A stretch of 64,000 nt of DNA from Deltaproteobacteria bacterium (GCA_016177845.1 JACOUO010000016.1:62001-126000), one strand, 5' to 3'; counted from the stretch's first letter, positions 35,904 through 44,572 are shown. Numbers and translations: made by a program. Notes: generated by a model from the letters alone, not told the origin.

Positions 35904-37556
35904 CTAAATCCCTATTATCCTGCCGTTGTCGTCAATATCAATATGCTCTGCCAAAGGATGCTCGGGCAGGCCCGGCATAAGGAGAATGCTGCCGCAGATA
36001 GCTACGAGATAGCCTGCGCCTGTTGCCGGCCTTATTCTCTGGACAGTTATCCGAAACCCTTTTGGCCGCCCTGTCAACGCAGGGTCATCAGATAATGATT
36101 TAGGGGTCTTTGCAATGCAAATCGGCAGGTCTGAGCAGCCGAGCCTGATTATATCATTAATATCAGCCTTTGCAGTATCTGTATAGTCCACCCCGTCTGC
36201 GCCGTAGATCTCTTTGGCTATCTTTTCAATTTTCTCGGGTATGGCTAATTCAGTATCATAAAGGTACTTGAAATCGTTGGATTTTTCTGTGATTTTAATG
36301 ATGGCTTCCGCTGCCTCTATGCCGCCTTTTCCGCCTGCCCCGCTTACATCGGCAATGTACGCCTCTGCTCCAAGCTCTTTGATGAGCTTTTGGGCAAGGT
36401 TGAGCTCTTCTAAGGTATCATCATTATAGCGGTTAATTGCGCAAATGAGCGGAATACCATATTTTCTTATATTTTCAAGGTGCTTTTCAAGGTTTTCCAT
36501 GCCTTTTTTAATGGCTTCCGTGTCGCTCCTGAGGTAGTCCTTTGCGCCCCCGTGGAAGCGAAGGGCTTTTAAAGTAACCACTACTACTGCCCCCGAAGGC
36601 TTAAGCCCGCCTGCCCTGCTGACAATATCAAAGAACTTCTCCGCGCCAAGCTCCGTTGCAAAGCCAGCCTCAGTAAGCACAAAATCACTAAGTTTAAGCG
36701 CGAGCCTGGTAGCTATGAGGCTGTTGCACCCGATTGATATGTTGCCAAAAGGCCCGCCATGTACAAAGACAGGCACGCCCTCAAGAGACTGGACAAGGTT
36801 TGGGTGGATGGCGTTTTTAAGGAGCGCGGCAACTGCGCCGTTGATATTGAGGTCTTTTAAAGTGACCGGTCCCCCGTCCTTATCATAGGAAAGGAGTATC
36901 TTCCCGACTCTGTTCTTTAAATCCTTAAGCCCATTTGAGAGGCAGAGGATGGACATCAGCTCTGAAGCGGCTGATATGTGAAATTCTTCAACCCTCTCAC
37001 CCGTTGCTTTGCCTTCGCTTATCCTGACTTTCCTTAAGGAGCGGTCGTTTACGGTTGAGACCCTGTTCCAGAGGATTCTCTCAGGGTCTATATTTAGCTT
37101 ATTGCCGTGGTAGATGTGGTTATCGATTATGGAGGATATCAGGTTATGCGCAGTGACTATGGCATAGTCATCGCCTGTGAACTGTATGGCGATGTCTTCT
37201 GCAGGGAGCACCTGCGAATAGCCTGACCCGGTTGCCCCTCCCTTTGCCCCGAAGTAAGGGCCGAGGCTTGGCTGCCTCAGGCAGGCAGCTACTTTTTTCC
37301 CAAGTAATTTAAGGGATTGCGAAAGCCCGATTGCAAGGGTAGTTTTGCCTTCTCCGCTCGGCGTGGGGCTCATTGAGGTAATGAGGACCAGTTTGCCATC
37401 TTTTCTGCCCTCAAGCTGGGTGAGCAGGGCTGAGTCAATCTTGGCGAAGTAGTGTCCGTAAGGGATTATATGCCCCTGCGTAATTCCGATAGAGCCTGCA
37501 ATCTCACTGATAGGTTTTAATTTGATGTTTCTGGATATTTCGAAATCTGATGGCAT
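35904..37556 (-). CDS. fhs: Formate-tetrahydrofolate ligase
   Basis: This 550-residue enzyme joins formate to tetrahydrofolate with ATP, giving 10-formyl-THF, the entry to the methyl branch of the Wood-Ljungdahl pathway and to C1 biosynthesis. The P-loop is PTPSGEGKTTLAIGL; also visible are KGGATGSGYSQVLP, VFVHGGPFGNISIGCNS and TEAGFATELGAEKF. The start at 37556 (MPSDFEIS) matches known family starts; a GTG 18 bases upstream is in frame. No ribosome binding site is visible and the -10 box lies nine bases upstream, which predicts a leaderless message. No other pathway genes are in the window. Confidence 0.96.
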   Translation of the reverse strand: MPSDFEISRNIKLKPISEIAGSIGITQGHIIPYGHYFAKIDSALLTQLEGRKDGKLVLITSMSPTPSGEGKTTLAIGLSQSLKLLGKKVAACLRQPSLGPYFGAKGGATGSGYSQVLPAEDIAIQFTGDDYAIVTAHNLISSIIDNHIYHGNKLNIDPERILWNRVSTVNDRSLRKVRISEGKATGERVEEFHISAASELMSILCLSNGLKDLKNRVGKILLSYDKDGGPVTLKDLNINGAVAALLKNAIHPNLVQSLEGVPVFVHGGPFGNISIGCNSLIATRLALKLSDFVLTEAGFATELGAEKFFDIVSRAGGLKPSGAVVVVTLKALRFHGGAKDYLRSDTEAIKKGMENLEKHLENIRKYGIPLICAINRYNDDTLEELNLAQKLIKELGAEAYIADVSGAGGKGGIEAAEAIIKITEKSNDFKYLYDTELAIPEKIEKIAKEIYGADGVDYTDTAKADINDIIRLGCSDLPICIAKTPKSLSDDPALTGRPKGFRITVQRIRPATGAGYLVAICGSILLMPGLPEHPLAEHIDIDDNGRIIGI

Positions 37557-37564
37557 AACTAAGA

Positions 37565-37593
37565 TTCGTAGCACAGGGAAGTGGAGTAGTCAA
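37565..37593 (-). promoter_or_regulatory. fhs promoter, probably giving a leaderless mRNA
   Basis: On the minus strand, TTGACT (37593-37588), a 17-base spacer and TACGAA (37570-37565) precede the fhs ATG at 37556 by eight bases. An overlapping second TTGACT lies five bases further upstream. Confidence 0.5.
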
Positions 37594-38094
37594 GTCAAGG
37601 ATAGGTGAGTAAGGACATAAGGGTGTGATATTTAAGAATTTTAGTAAAAAATTATAGTGTGGGCTGTGCCCGCCAAATCTGGTCTGATTATAGCTAAAGG
37701 GGAGGGTGAAGATATTTAAATTCCCCTCACCCCTGCCCTCTCCCTAATCAAGCCGTCATTCCCGAATGTCTCTATCGGGAATCCAGTTGTAGGGTGGGCT
37801 TTGCCCATCATATCGTTGTAGCTTTTTAACTTTTGCGAACTACAGTTCGCTCCTGGCATTGGCTCCGTTCGCTGTCGGGCTCATTCGCAATAGATACCGA
37901 GACCTGCTCTTTCGCCCTCCTTTATGCTCTCTGCGCAATGCCCCTTGGTTGTGTGTTTTAAAAACAAGACAAATACAAAACAGAATAAAAAAGGAATTAG
38001 CTTTTATTTTGGTTTTTAAACAACCCCAAGGGCGTAAAAGGTAATCAGCTCTGTTAAACGATAAAAGAGAAGTCTCATTGAGCTTAAAAATTCA
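37594..38094. other. Intergenic repeat island without protein genes
   Basis: This gap of about 500 bases contains a partial dispersed repeat (37749-37787, first hairpin module only), two GTGGGCT-GCCC mini-elements (37659 and 37791), the fragment GGCTCCGTTCGCTGTCGGGCTC (about 37861) shared with other islands, and AT-rich DNA. A 61-codon frame in it lacks gene-like features. Confidence 0.65.
37749..37787 (+). repeat. Partial dispersed intergenic repeat
   Basis: Only the first module (GTCATTCCCGAATGTCTCTATCGGGAAT) is present; the copy breaks off after ATCCAG into the mini-element GTGGGCTTTGCCC. Confidence 0.75.
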
Positions 38095-38124
38095 TTAGAC
38101 TATGGAATTGTAAAAAAGTATAAT
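38095..38124 (+). promoter_or_regulatory. Promoter of the SEC-C protein gene, probably leaderless
   Basis: TTAGAC (38095-38100) and consensus TATAAT (38119-38124) are separated by 18 bases. The ATG follows the -10 box by only seven bases, so transcription should begin at or next to the start codon; no ribosome binding site is present. Confidence 0.6.
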
Positions 38125-38131
38125 TCGCCTT

Positions 38132-38845
38132 ATGGGAACAACAATGGACAATACATCATATTTTTCAGATATTTGCATAAAAGACTGCAAAGGCATGTGC
38201 TGCGACCCGTGGTGGGGGATTATCTCCTATACAATGGTGAAAGAGGGCGGGCTTTCAAGCCTCAGCAGTTTCAGGGCAGAGGTATTGAAGTGCATAAAGG
38301 CACGGGAACAGAGGATTATCGAGGGCTATACTACGAATGAGAACCCGAAGAGGCCGCTCTTTAAATCCCCTGAAAAATATAATGTAAGCATAAAAGATAT
38401 AAAGATCAACGGCACCTCCTTCACAATCAATATACTTGCGATGTTTGCCTTCAGGTGCCTTTTTATCTCTGAAGATAAGGTCTGCCTTATCCACCCCTCG
38501 ATACTTGGTGGCGATGACATCCGCCCGCCGCATTGCGGCTATATGGGCTCTCTCAATGTCAGGCCCGGTGAAAAGGGATATTGCAGGATAATACATGCGG
38601 CTGAGGGGCGGTCAGCCTCAACTGTATCTGATGCGATTTTGGCTGAAAAGACCTCAAGCGAAAAGCACCTCAGAGAGGGCGTGCGCACAGCGGATGAGGC
38701 CGCAGACAGGGTGATTGAACAGCTTAAGGATTATTGCTCAAAGTATGCGGCGCACCTCTTCCCGCAAAAGGCGCAGTCAACCCTGGGCAGAAATGACCCG
38801 TGCTGGTGCGGAAGCGGAAAGAAGTTCAAGAAGTGCCACGGGTAA
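38132..38845 (+). CDS. Cysteine-rich protein with C-terminal SEC-C metal-binding motif
   Basis: This 237-residue protein begins with a cysteine cluster (CIKDCKGMCCDPWWG) resembling the metal-chelating start of YkgJ-type proteins, and continues with further Cys in FRCLF, KVCLIHP and PHCGYMG. The C-terminal 20 residues are a SEC-C motif (NDPCWCGSGKKFKKCHG), a zinc module found in SecA and many other proteins. A second ATG lies 12 bases inside. The function is not known; metal or cluster binding is likely. A strong -10 box lies seven bases before the ATG. Confidence 0.85.
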   Translation: MGTTMDNTSYFSDICIKDCKGMCCDPWWGIISYTMVKEGGLSSLSSFRAEVLKCIKAREQRIIEGYTTNENPKRPLFKSPEKYNVSIKDIKINGTSFTINILAMFAFRCLFISEDKVCLIHPSILGGDDIRPPHCGYMGSLNVRPGEKGYCRIIHAAEGRSASTVSDAILAEKTSSEKHLREGVRTADEAADRVIEQLKDYCSKYAAHLFPQKAQSTLGRNDPCWCGSGKKFKKCHG

Positions 38846-39310
38846 AGAGATGTCTCATTCGTTCGCAATGATTTTGATTTGTTATTGCGAGAGGCGCGAG
38901 CCTCGAAGTAATCGGTTTTTTGTCTAAATAATCCAAGAATTTCAGGCCCCTAAGGCAGTGCTTCTTTACTTTTGCGAACAGCGGGTTCGCCCTTCGGGGC
39001 ATTGGCTCCGTTCGCTGTCGCTTTCATTAGATCATAAATACTGAAGCTCGCTCATTGCCGCTCCGTGCTCGCTACGAAATACCCCCTTGGGGTAGTGTTA
39101 AAGCAAGACTGAATACCCCCCCTTACCCCTGCCCTCTCCCAGACCAACCCGTCATTCCCGAATGTATCTATCGGGAATCACTATTAAAAATACTGGATTC
39201 CCGCCTTCGCGGGAATGACAATTACTAAAGCCGTCATTGCGAGCAGAGCGAAGCAATCTGTTTTTTATCCCCTGCCTTGATGGGAGGGTGAGGAATGAGT
39301 CTCTCCACAA
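38846..39310. other. Intergenic repeat island without protein genes
   Basis: About 465 bases hold a degenerate GTTATTGCGAGAGGCGC...AAGTAATCGG module (38880-38913), the GGCATTGGCTCCGTTCGCTGTCG fragment (about 38998), the TAAATACTGAAGCTCGC fragment and a full dispersed repeat (39146-39260). No coding sequence was found. Confidence 0.65.
39146..39260 (+). repeat. Dispersed intergenic repeat with an additional hairpin
   Basis: Both modules are present. Between them the linker is replaced by a second GGATTCCCGCCTTCGCGGGAAT hairpin, so the element is modular. Confidence 0.75.
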
Positions 39311-39318
39311 CGCAAAAA

Positions 39319-39366
39319 AGCCTAACCCTTCAATTCTTTTAACTTAAGAATAGAGGGGTTAGGCTT
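39319..39366. terminator. Bidirectional terminator
   Basis: AGCCTAACCC and GGGTTAGGCT form the outer stem and ATTCTT/AAGAAT extend it; AAAAAA precedes and TTTTT follows. It ends the minus-strand secreted-protein gene at 39382. Confidence 0.82.
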
Positions 39367-39381
39367 TTTATAATTTCAATA

Positions 39382-40455
39382 TTATTTGCCTAAGACATTT
39401 GTCAGCTGCGCGTAAAATGTTGGTGAGGATTTCCTGTCATCAAGCCTTGCAATCTTACTGTTGCAGACCTCATACTTATATACTTTTTCATCTGTCTTTA
39501 GGGTAAGCGAAGCAGTCTGCTTTATGGTAATATTGCTGCAGTCCTTTCCTGTCTTGCTCGTCACATAGCCGTTGAACTTAAGCCCTGAGTTTGTCATTAC
39601 AAAATTTACCTTAACATTTGAAAGATTCCAGGCCATGTTCTCAATGAACTCTGAGTTGTCCCTGAGGGCTGCCATTGCTACCTCTGCCTCAGAGGCCATG
39701 AGCCTTGAGAGATAGACCGTATCTGTTGACTTTACAAAATCAACCCCTTCAAGACCCCTGTTCTGATAGAAGTAGAACTTTTTATCTTCGCTCGGGGTGT
39801 ACTGGGGCTCTTTTTCAAGTACGAACTTCTTGGCGCCTTCGCAGGCGAAAAGCCAGCTATCCTTTCCTTCGCCTTCCTTAAGGAGGTAATTAAACGCTTC
39901 AACGGAGTTGACCTGAGTAAGCCTCATGTATTTTCCGTATCTCTTGGGCACTACCACCGCAGGCACGCCGCTCTCCTTTTTGCAGAGCACATAGGCGTAC
40001 TGGTAGAGATCAAGGCTGTTATAGTTGCCTTTTACCTGTCCTTTGGGGAATTTAGCAATCTGCTCAAAAGAAGGAAGCGCAGTGTTCTTATAGGCCACAG
40101 GCTGTGCAGCCGAGTGTTTCAGAAGGAATGATGCCTTATGTTCCGAATCTGCTGAAGATTCTTCTACCTTAAGTAAGTTGAACTGCTCTTTGCAGCTTAT
40201 TGAATTATCGGATGCCTTTTCAATCTTGGAGCCTGATTCAGAGCATATCTTCTCAAGCTCATCTGTGAATTCTGTGGTCCGTGTACTGTTCACCTTTATT
40301 AATGTATGGTAATCATCCACCGAGTAGAGCGTATCCACCGGACCTGAGTCCATGAGCTTTTCCCGCAGGCTGAGTTCATTCGCGTTGGCGTTAACCGTAA
40401 AGACCGTTGTCGCAAAGAGAACGATTGAAAGAGCGGTTTTGAATTTTGTTGTCAT
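39382..40455 (-). CDS. Secreted protein of unknown function
   Basis: This 357-residue protein has a signal peptide of about 26 residues (basic start, hydrophobic core, ending NANA). The mature part is soluble, mixed alpha/beta and has five cysteines scattered across its length. I recognise no family. It stands alone with its own terminator and about 200 bases of upstream space facing the sigma-54 regulator gene. A periplasmic or exported role is likely. Confidence 0.75.
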   Translation of the reverse strand: MTTKFKTALSIVLFATTVFTVNANANELSLREKLMDSGPVDTLYSVDDYHTLIKVNSTRTTEFTDELEKICSESGSKIEKASDNSISCKEQFNLLKVEESSADSEHKASFLLKHSAAQPVAYKNTALPSFEQIAKFPKGQVKGNYNSLDLYQYAYVLCKKESGVPAVVVPKRYGKYMRLTQVNSVEAFNYLLKEGEGKDSWLFACEGAKKFVLEKEPQYTPSEDKKFYFYQNRGLEGVDFVKSTDTVYLSRLMASEAEVAMAALRDNSEFIENMAWNLSNVKVNFVMTNSGLKFNGYVTSKTGKDCSNITIKQTASLTLKTDEKVYKYEVCNSKIARLDDRKSSPTFYAQLTNVLGK

Positions 40456-40610
40456 TAGAGCACCTCCTTAATGGCCTATCGGCGGTTCGACTGGAAAACT
40501 TTAAGCGTTTTTTAAAAAAAATCATTTCTTCATGCCCAATATATGTAGCAAGACTAATGCCAAAATTAAGTGACTGAAATCACGAGGGAAATTTTTTTAG
40601 GAGTGAACGC

Positions 40611-40653
40611 GTTATGGAGTTGACGCCATAGTCTATGGCGTCAACTCCATAAC
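40611..40653. repeat. 43-base near-perfect palindrome after the sigma-54 regulator gene
   Basis: Arms of 21 bases (GTTATGGAGTTGACGCCATAG and its exact complement) are separated by a single T. The right arm touches the TAG stop codon of the regulator gene. There is no T run on either side as expected of an ordinary terminator, although such a hairpin could still end transcription. Confidence 0.9.
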
Positions 40654-42011
40654 TATTCGATGCTGAATTGTTTTATTTTGGTTAGGAGGGTCTTGTAGTC
40701 GACTTTTAGCAGGTTTGAGGCTTTTGATTTGTTGCCCCCGCAGACCCCGAGGGCATTTTTTATGGCAGTCACTTCAGCTTCTCTTGCCGCAATGGCGGAA
40801 GTTTCTTTTAAGGGAAGCATTTGTGCGGGCATGCCCTCAGGGGCAGGCCCGCAATTGATGATGAGGTTGATATCATCAGGCATTATGCTGTACCCTGTGC
40901 TAAGGAGCGCGGCCCGCCGTATTACATTTTTAAGCTCCCGTACATTTCCCGGCCACCTGTAATTTTTAAGGAGGTCTAAGGCAGGCCCGGTTATCTCAAG
41001 GGGTTTTTTATCAAGCTCAAAACATGCCTCCGAGCAGAACCTTTCCGCAAGGAACTCCACATCCTCCATTCTTTCCCTCAGAGGCGGGAGCGTAATGGTA
41101 AATTCATTGAGCCTGAAGTAAAGGTCCTCACGGAATTTCTTTTCATTGACAAGCTGCTTTAAATCCCTGTTTGCGGCAGATATTATCCTTATATCAAGGG
41201 GCACCTGCTTTGTGCCCCCCATATGATATATCTTTTTCTGCTCCACAACGCTTAAAAGCTTGCTTTGAACATTGTGCGACATGTTCTCAAGCTCGTCTAT
41301 GAAGATGGTGCCGGTATTCGCTATATCGAAATATCCCCTTTTATTTTTCTCGGCCCCGGTAAATGCCCCTTTTTCGTAGCCGAAAAGCTCGCTTTCCACC
41401 AGTGTCTCAGGTATCACGCTTATATCCACACGGGTAAAAGGCTTATGCACCCGTTTGCTCATGTTGTGGATAAGCTCGGCTACCGTGGATTTGCCTGTGC
41501 CGGTCTCTCCCTGAATGATGATTGAGAAATCACTGGAGGCAACCCGGTTGAGCTGGCCGATTATCCTTTTTATAAGCGCGCTTTTACCGAGGAGCCCCTC
41601 AACGGAAGCGCCTACAGCCGTATTGAGCCGCTTTACTTCCTGTTCAAGGGTATTTTTTTCAATCGCTCTTTTAATTGTAAGGGCAAGTTTTTCGAAATCA
41701 GGAGGCTTGGTGATGAAATCGTATGCCCCGCTTCTGATGGCCTCTACTGCAACGGGTATTTCACTATAGGCTGTAACAAAAATGACAGGTACTGAGGGGT
41801 CTATTTTTTTAAGCTCTGCCATTGTCTGAAGGCCGTCCATTTCCGGCATGTTATGGTCAAGGAGCACGGCATCGAACTTTTCATGGTTAAAAAGCTTGAT
41901 TGCCTCCATGCCGTTTGAGGCCTCGGATATGGATAATCCCCTTTTGGAGAGTATCTCCTTTAGGATATAGCGGAGGTCCTGTTCGTCATCTATGACTAAA
42001 ACCCTGTGCAT
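40653..42011 (-). CDS. Sigma-54-dependent response regulator, NtrC family (possibly PrsR-like)
   Basis: This 452-residue activator has a receiver domain (phosphoacceptor Asp52 in LLDHNMPEMDG), an AAA+ domain (Walker A GETGTGKST near 168; sigma-54 contact loop GAFTGA at 215-220; Walker B GTIFIDELEN) and a C-terminal Fis-type helix-turn-helix (GGNKSKASNLLKVDYKTLLTKI). It would activate sigma-54 RNA polymerase on phosphorylation. A sigma-54 promoter lies before the PEP-CTERM gene 1.7 kb away, an obvious candidate target; the PEP-CTERM regulator PrsR has the same architecture, but no histidine kinase is encoded nearby. Confidence 0.94.
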   Translation of the reverse strand: MHRVLVIDDEQDLRYILKEILSKRGLSISEASNGMEAIKLFNHEKFDAVLLDHNMPEMDGLQTMAELKKIDPSVPVIFVTAYSEIPVAVEAIRSGAYDFITKPPDFEKLALTIKRAIEKNTLEQEVKRLNTAVGASVEGLLGKSALIKRIIGQLNRVASSDFSIIIQGETGTGKSTVAELIHNMSKRVHKPFTRVDISVIPETLVESELFGYEKGAFTGAEKNKRGYFDIANTGTIFIDELENMSHNVQSKLLSVVEQKKIYHMGGTKQVPLDIRIISAANRDLKQLVNEKKFREDLYFRLNEFTITLPPLRERMEDVEFLAERFCSEACFELDKKPLEITGPALDLLKNYRWPGNVRELKNVIRRAALLSTGYSIMPDDINLIINCGPAPEGMPAQMLPLKETSAIAAREAEVTAIKNALGVCGGNKSKASNLLKVDYKTLLTKIKQFSIE

Positions 42012-42173
42012 GGCAAAGCCTTATGGCTTTCCAAAAACCATTATTAGGTTCGGGGAGACGGGTATCGCGGAAGAGTAAATGGCTAAGGAAAGTAGCGGGA
42101 TATGATATAAAAATACAATAGAACGGCCTTGAGGTCAAGCTTCAAAAGAAAGGGGGCTGAAGCCTCTCCCCTC

Positions 42174-43130
42174 CTAATTGGCGTTGTATGCCTGCTTTAT
42201 AATGCTTTTCCTCCAGCTTATATCCCTGAAGATGCCATGAATCAACTTTTTCCCGTCCACTACGGTGAGATTTGAGCTTACCTCAACGGGTATATGAAAC
42301 CCGTTCCTGTGGCGAATATAGAAGTGGTCGGCAATCAAGCTTTCATTCTTTAAATCCTTTAAGTAGAACTCCGCTTCTTTCTTTGGATGCAGTTCGGCCT
42401 GATTCATCCCGATAAGGTTTTCAATAGAAAAGCCTGTAAGCTCGGCAGCTTTCATGTTTGCAAAGATGATAACACCGGTATCTGCCTCTGAGATGACAAC
42501 CGCATCGTTTGCGGTCTCAAGGAGCTTTTTGTATTTATTTTCGGATTCTGACAGGGCCTTTAAGGTATTCTCATGTTCCCGAAGGACTTCGAGGAGCTGC
42601 TCATTTGCCCTTATAAGCTCAGAAGTGCGCTCGCTCAGAAGGTCTTCCATTGCCTGAAGCATCTCTGCCTCTTTTCTCTTGCGCTCAGTGATGTCGCGGG
42701 CAATTCCAAGCACCCCGGTAATCTTCCCGAATTCGTCTCTCATGGGAATATTCTTAAACTCACAGATTATGCCTGTCTCCTTAAAGCACAGTTCATAATC
42801 CACCCTTTCCCCTCTTAAGGTACGGGCATAGGCGTCATTGGCTATTTTGAGATTGTCCTCGTCAAACAGGGGGGCAAAAGATTTGCCGATAAATTCATCA
42901 GGTTTGGAGCCTGTAATTCTCTCGAACACTTCGTTTACATACTGGATATTGCCGGAAGAGTCACAGATATAGGCCAGGTCATTTATTTCCGAGAAGAGTA
43001 TCTTGAACTTGTTTAATATTGACCACGCGCGCATATTTTCCGCCTTGAACAACTCCAACTCACCAACCTTTTGCCTCATCTTCAAAAATTCTCTCACAAG
43101 GCCGGGCTTTATCTTGTTCTCGTCATTCAT
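42174..43130 (-). CDS. PAS-PAS protein without output domain
   Basis: This 318-residue cytoplasmic protein has two PAS domains (about residues 45-155 and 195-310) joined by a coiled coil (about 155-205). The PAS signatures are visible (DLAYICDSSGNIQYVNEVFERITG; VLGIARDITERK; NDAVVISEADTGVIIFANMKAAELTG). No histidine kinase, cyclase or DNA-binding domain follows, so it is either a sensor working by protein contact or a truncated kinase. It precedes the sigma-54 response regulator on the same strand with about 160 bases between them, and could modulate it. The last residues (SIIKQAYNAN) show no sign of frameshift into a kinase. Confidence 0.88.
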   Translation of the reverse strand: MNDENKIKPGLVREFLKMRQKVGELELFKAENMRAWSILNKFKILFSEINDLAYICDSSGNIQYVNEVFERITGSKPDEFIGKSFAPLFDEDNLKIANDAYARTLRGERVDYELCFKETGIICEFKNIPMRDEFGKITGVLGIARDITERKRKEAEMLQAMEDLLSERTSELIRANEQLLEVLREHENTLKALSESENKYKKLLETANDAVVISEADTGVIIFANMKAAELTGFSIENLIGMNQAELHPKKEAEFYLKDLKNESLIADHFYIRHRNGFHIPVEVSSNLTVVDGKKLIHGIFRDISWRKSIIKQAYNAN

Positions 43131-43655
43131 CTCTGCCTCCTGTAAACCTTTTCTAAGGTGGACAACATTGTCTCTTTACGGCTGGCAACGCTTCTCCAAG
43201 GCATTTTTTGGAAAATGCACAAGGGAACAAGTCAGAATGGGACTGAGCCAAGTTATATTAATTATAATATTTGGATATCGAGTAATTTTAATAGACTATT
43301 TCAAAAAGTAAAGCGTTTTAATAAAAAAAATTTTAAAAATAGTCTAAAAATCATACTTTGGGATGGGTCTCTCTTAACCTGTATTAGCCTTTTGTTCTTA
43401 TTCAAGGATTTTTGAGGCTTTTCCGAGTTGCACAAAACCTTTTACAACCTTTCCTCACGATTATTGAATATGCAGTAAGTGCTTTAACTTTATATCTTTT
43501 TCAGGGGGCGGGTTCTTGAAAAAAAATATATATTGAATTCGACCTCTGTAAAAAAAACATACAGCCTGACGAAAAATCGCCTTTGAGAAATTGAAAAGGT
43601 GAATAAATTTTCCTTTATAAATCGGATGGTTCACTATTTATGGTGAATTGTAAGT
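43131..43655. other. AT-rich intergenic region between PAS gene and PEP-CTERM gene
   Basis: This gap of about 525 bases is strongly AT-rich, without convincing open frames. It contains GTTGCA...TTACAAC (an inverted GTTG/CAAC pair near 43429-43450), which could be an upstream activator site for a sigma-54 promoter, and TTCAC-N8-GTGAA near 43630. Both are unproven. Promoters for the PAS gene lie within it but no consensus stands out. Confidence 0.4.
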
Positions 43656-43659
43656 ACCT

Positions 43660-43675
43660 TGGCACCTTTATTGCA
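43660..43675 (+). promoter_or_regulatory. Sigma-54 promoter of the PEP-CTERM gene
   Basis: TGGCAC (43660-43665) and TTGCA (43671-43675) place GG (43661-43662) and GC (43673-43674) exactly ten bases apart, the required -24/-12 geometry. Transcription would start near 43686, 29 bases before the ATG. AAAGGAGGG lies five bases before the ATG. Confidence 0.82.
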
Positions 43676-43714
43676 AAATATTTCAGCAAACCTTTAAAAT
43701 AAAGGAGGGCCTGA

Positions 43715-44317
43715 ATGAAGAGCATCGGATTTATTCTGCTTGCTGTTGGTCTGTTTGCCGCCCCAGCAACGAATTCTACAGCCGCGACATTTGATATCAA
43801 TGAATTGAGGCAATCCATAAAGAACACGCCGGGGCCGGATGGCGCATCCGGTATATATAACGAAGGTGCATTGATCGATAACAATGCGTCTGCGGAGTTT
43901 GCCTGGGATCTGGGTGCAAGGTACAGGAACGCCATTATCTTTTTGAGCACTGACCATCTTGAGGGAGACCGTTTCTCCTTTGATGTATGGGGGTCGCATG
44001 ACCTCAAAAACTGGTCAGAGGGTATTCTTACGCAGACTACCCACGCAGATGACGAAGATGATTTCGCCTCTTACTGGCATTTTGATGAGTCTGTAAGGTA
44101 TATCGGGGTAAATTCGCATGGAGGGCTGGTAATCTCGGAGCCTGACACTTTGCCGGGTGCTGTTGTGAACGAACAGGCGCCCCCGCAAATAATAGTGTCG
44201 TCAAAACCTGAAATAGACGGTGTTGTTTCTGCGCCTGAACCAAGCTCAATGATTCTTTTGGGGCTTGGTCTTGCCGGGCTTTCCCTTAGTCGCAGAAGAG
44301 TTGGGCCAATAGCCTAA
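43715..44317 (+). CDS. PEP-CTERM sorting domain protein
   Basis: This 200-residue exported protein has a signal peptide of about 23 residues and a beta-rich central domain (DNNASAEFAWDLG... SFDVWGSHDLKNW... VRYIGVNS) with the flavour of a galactose-binding/discoidin fold. The C-terminal PEP-CTERM signal is APEPSS, a short hydrophobic helix and a basic end RRR. Such proteins are cleaved by exosortase and exported to the extracellular matrix. No exosortase gene lies in the window. The gene has its own sigma-54 promoter and terminator, a complete independent unit. Confidence 0.9.
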   Translation: MKSIGFILLAVGLFAAPATNSTAATFDINELRQSIKNTPGPDGASGIYNEGALIDNNASAEFAWDLGARYRNAIIFLSTDHLEGDRFSFDVWGSHDLKNWSEGILTQTTHADDEDDFASYWHFDESVRYIGVNSHGGLVISEPDTLPGAVVNEQAPPQIIVSSKPEIDGVVSAPEPSSMILLGLGLAGLSLSRRRVGPIA

Positions 44318-44342
44318 AAATCATCTAGAGATAGAAAAATCG

Positions 44343-44371
44343 AGCCTGCCGGTCTCCGGCAGGCTTTTTTT
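44343..44371 (+). terminator. Terminator of the PEP-CTERM gene
   Basis: AGCCTGCCGG and CCGGCAGGCT form a 10-bp stem around TCT and are followed by a run of T. Confidence 0.9.
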
Positions 44372-44469
44372 ATTTCCCCCGGGATAGTTGAAGGAACTCA
44401 GTGGAAGAAATATGTTGTTTATTAAGCTCAAACTCACAGTTAAGTATTTAAAAAACTTAAAGTTTCTGC

Positions 44470-44499
44470 TTGACAGGGCCTGTATGAAAATAATAGTAT
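44470..44499 (+). promoter_or_regulatory. Promoter of the TPR-FecR-cyclase operon
   Basis: TTGACA (44470-44475) and TAGTAT (44494-44499) are separated by 18 bases, about 75 bases before the first gene. Confidence 0.55.
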
Positions 44500-44572
44500 C
44501 TACCCCACAAATTCAGGCACTCAGGCTTGATTCAGCGATGTATTTTCAACAGGAGGACCCAAATCCGCAGCC

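Noticed and set aside
37859-38044. 61-codon protein before the SEC-C gene
   Set aside because: It lies across repeat fragments and has no ribosome binding site or family resemblance.
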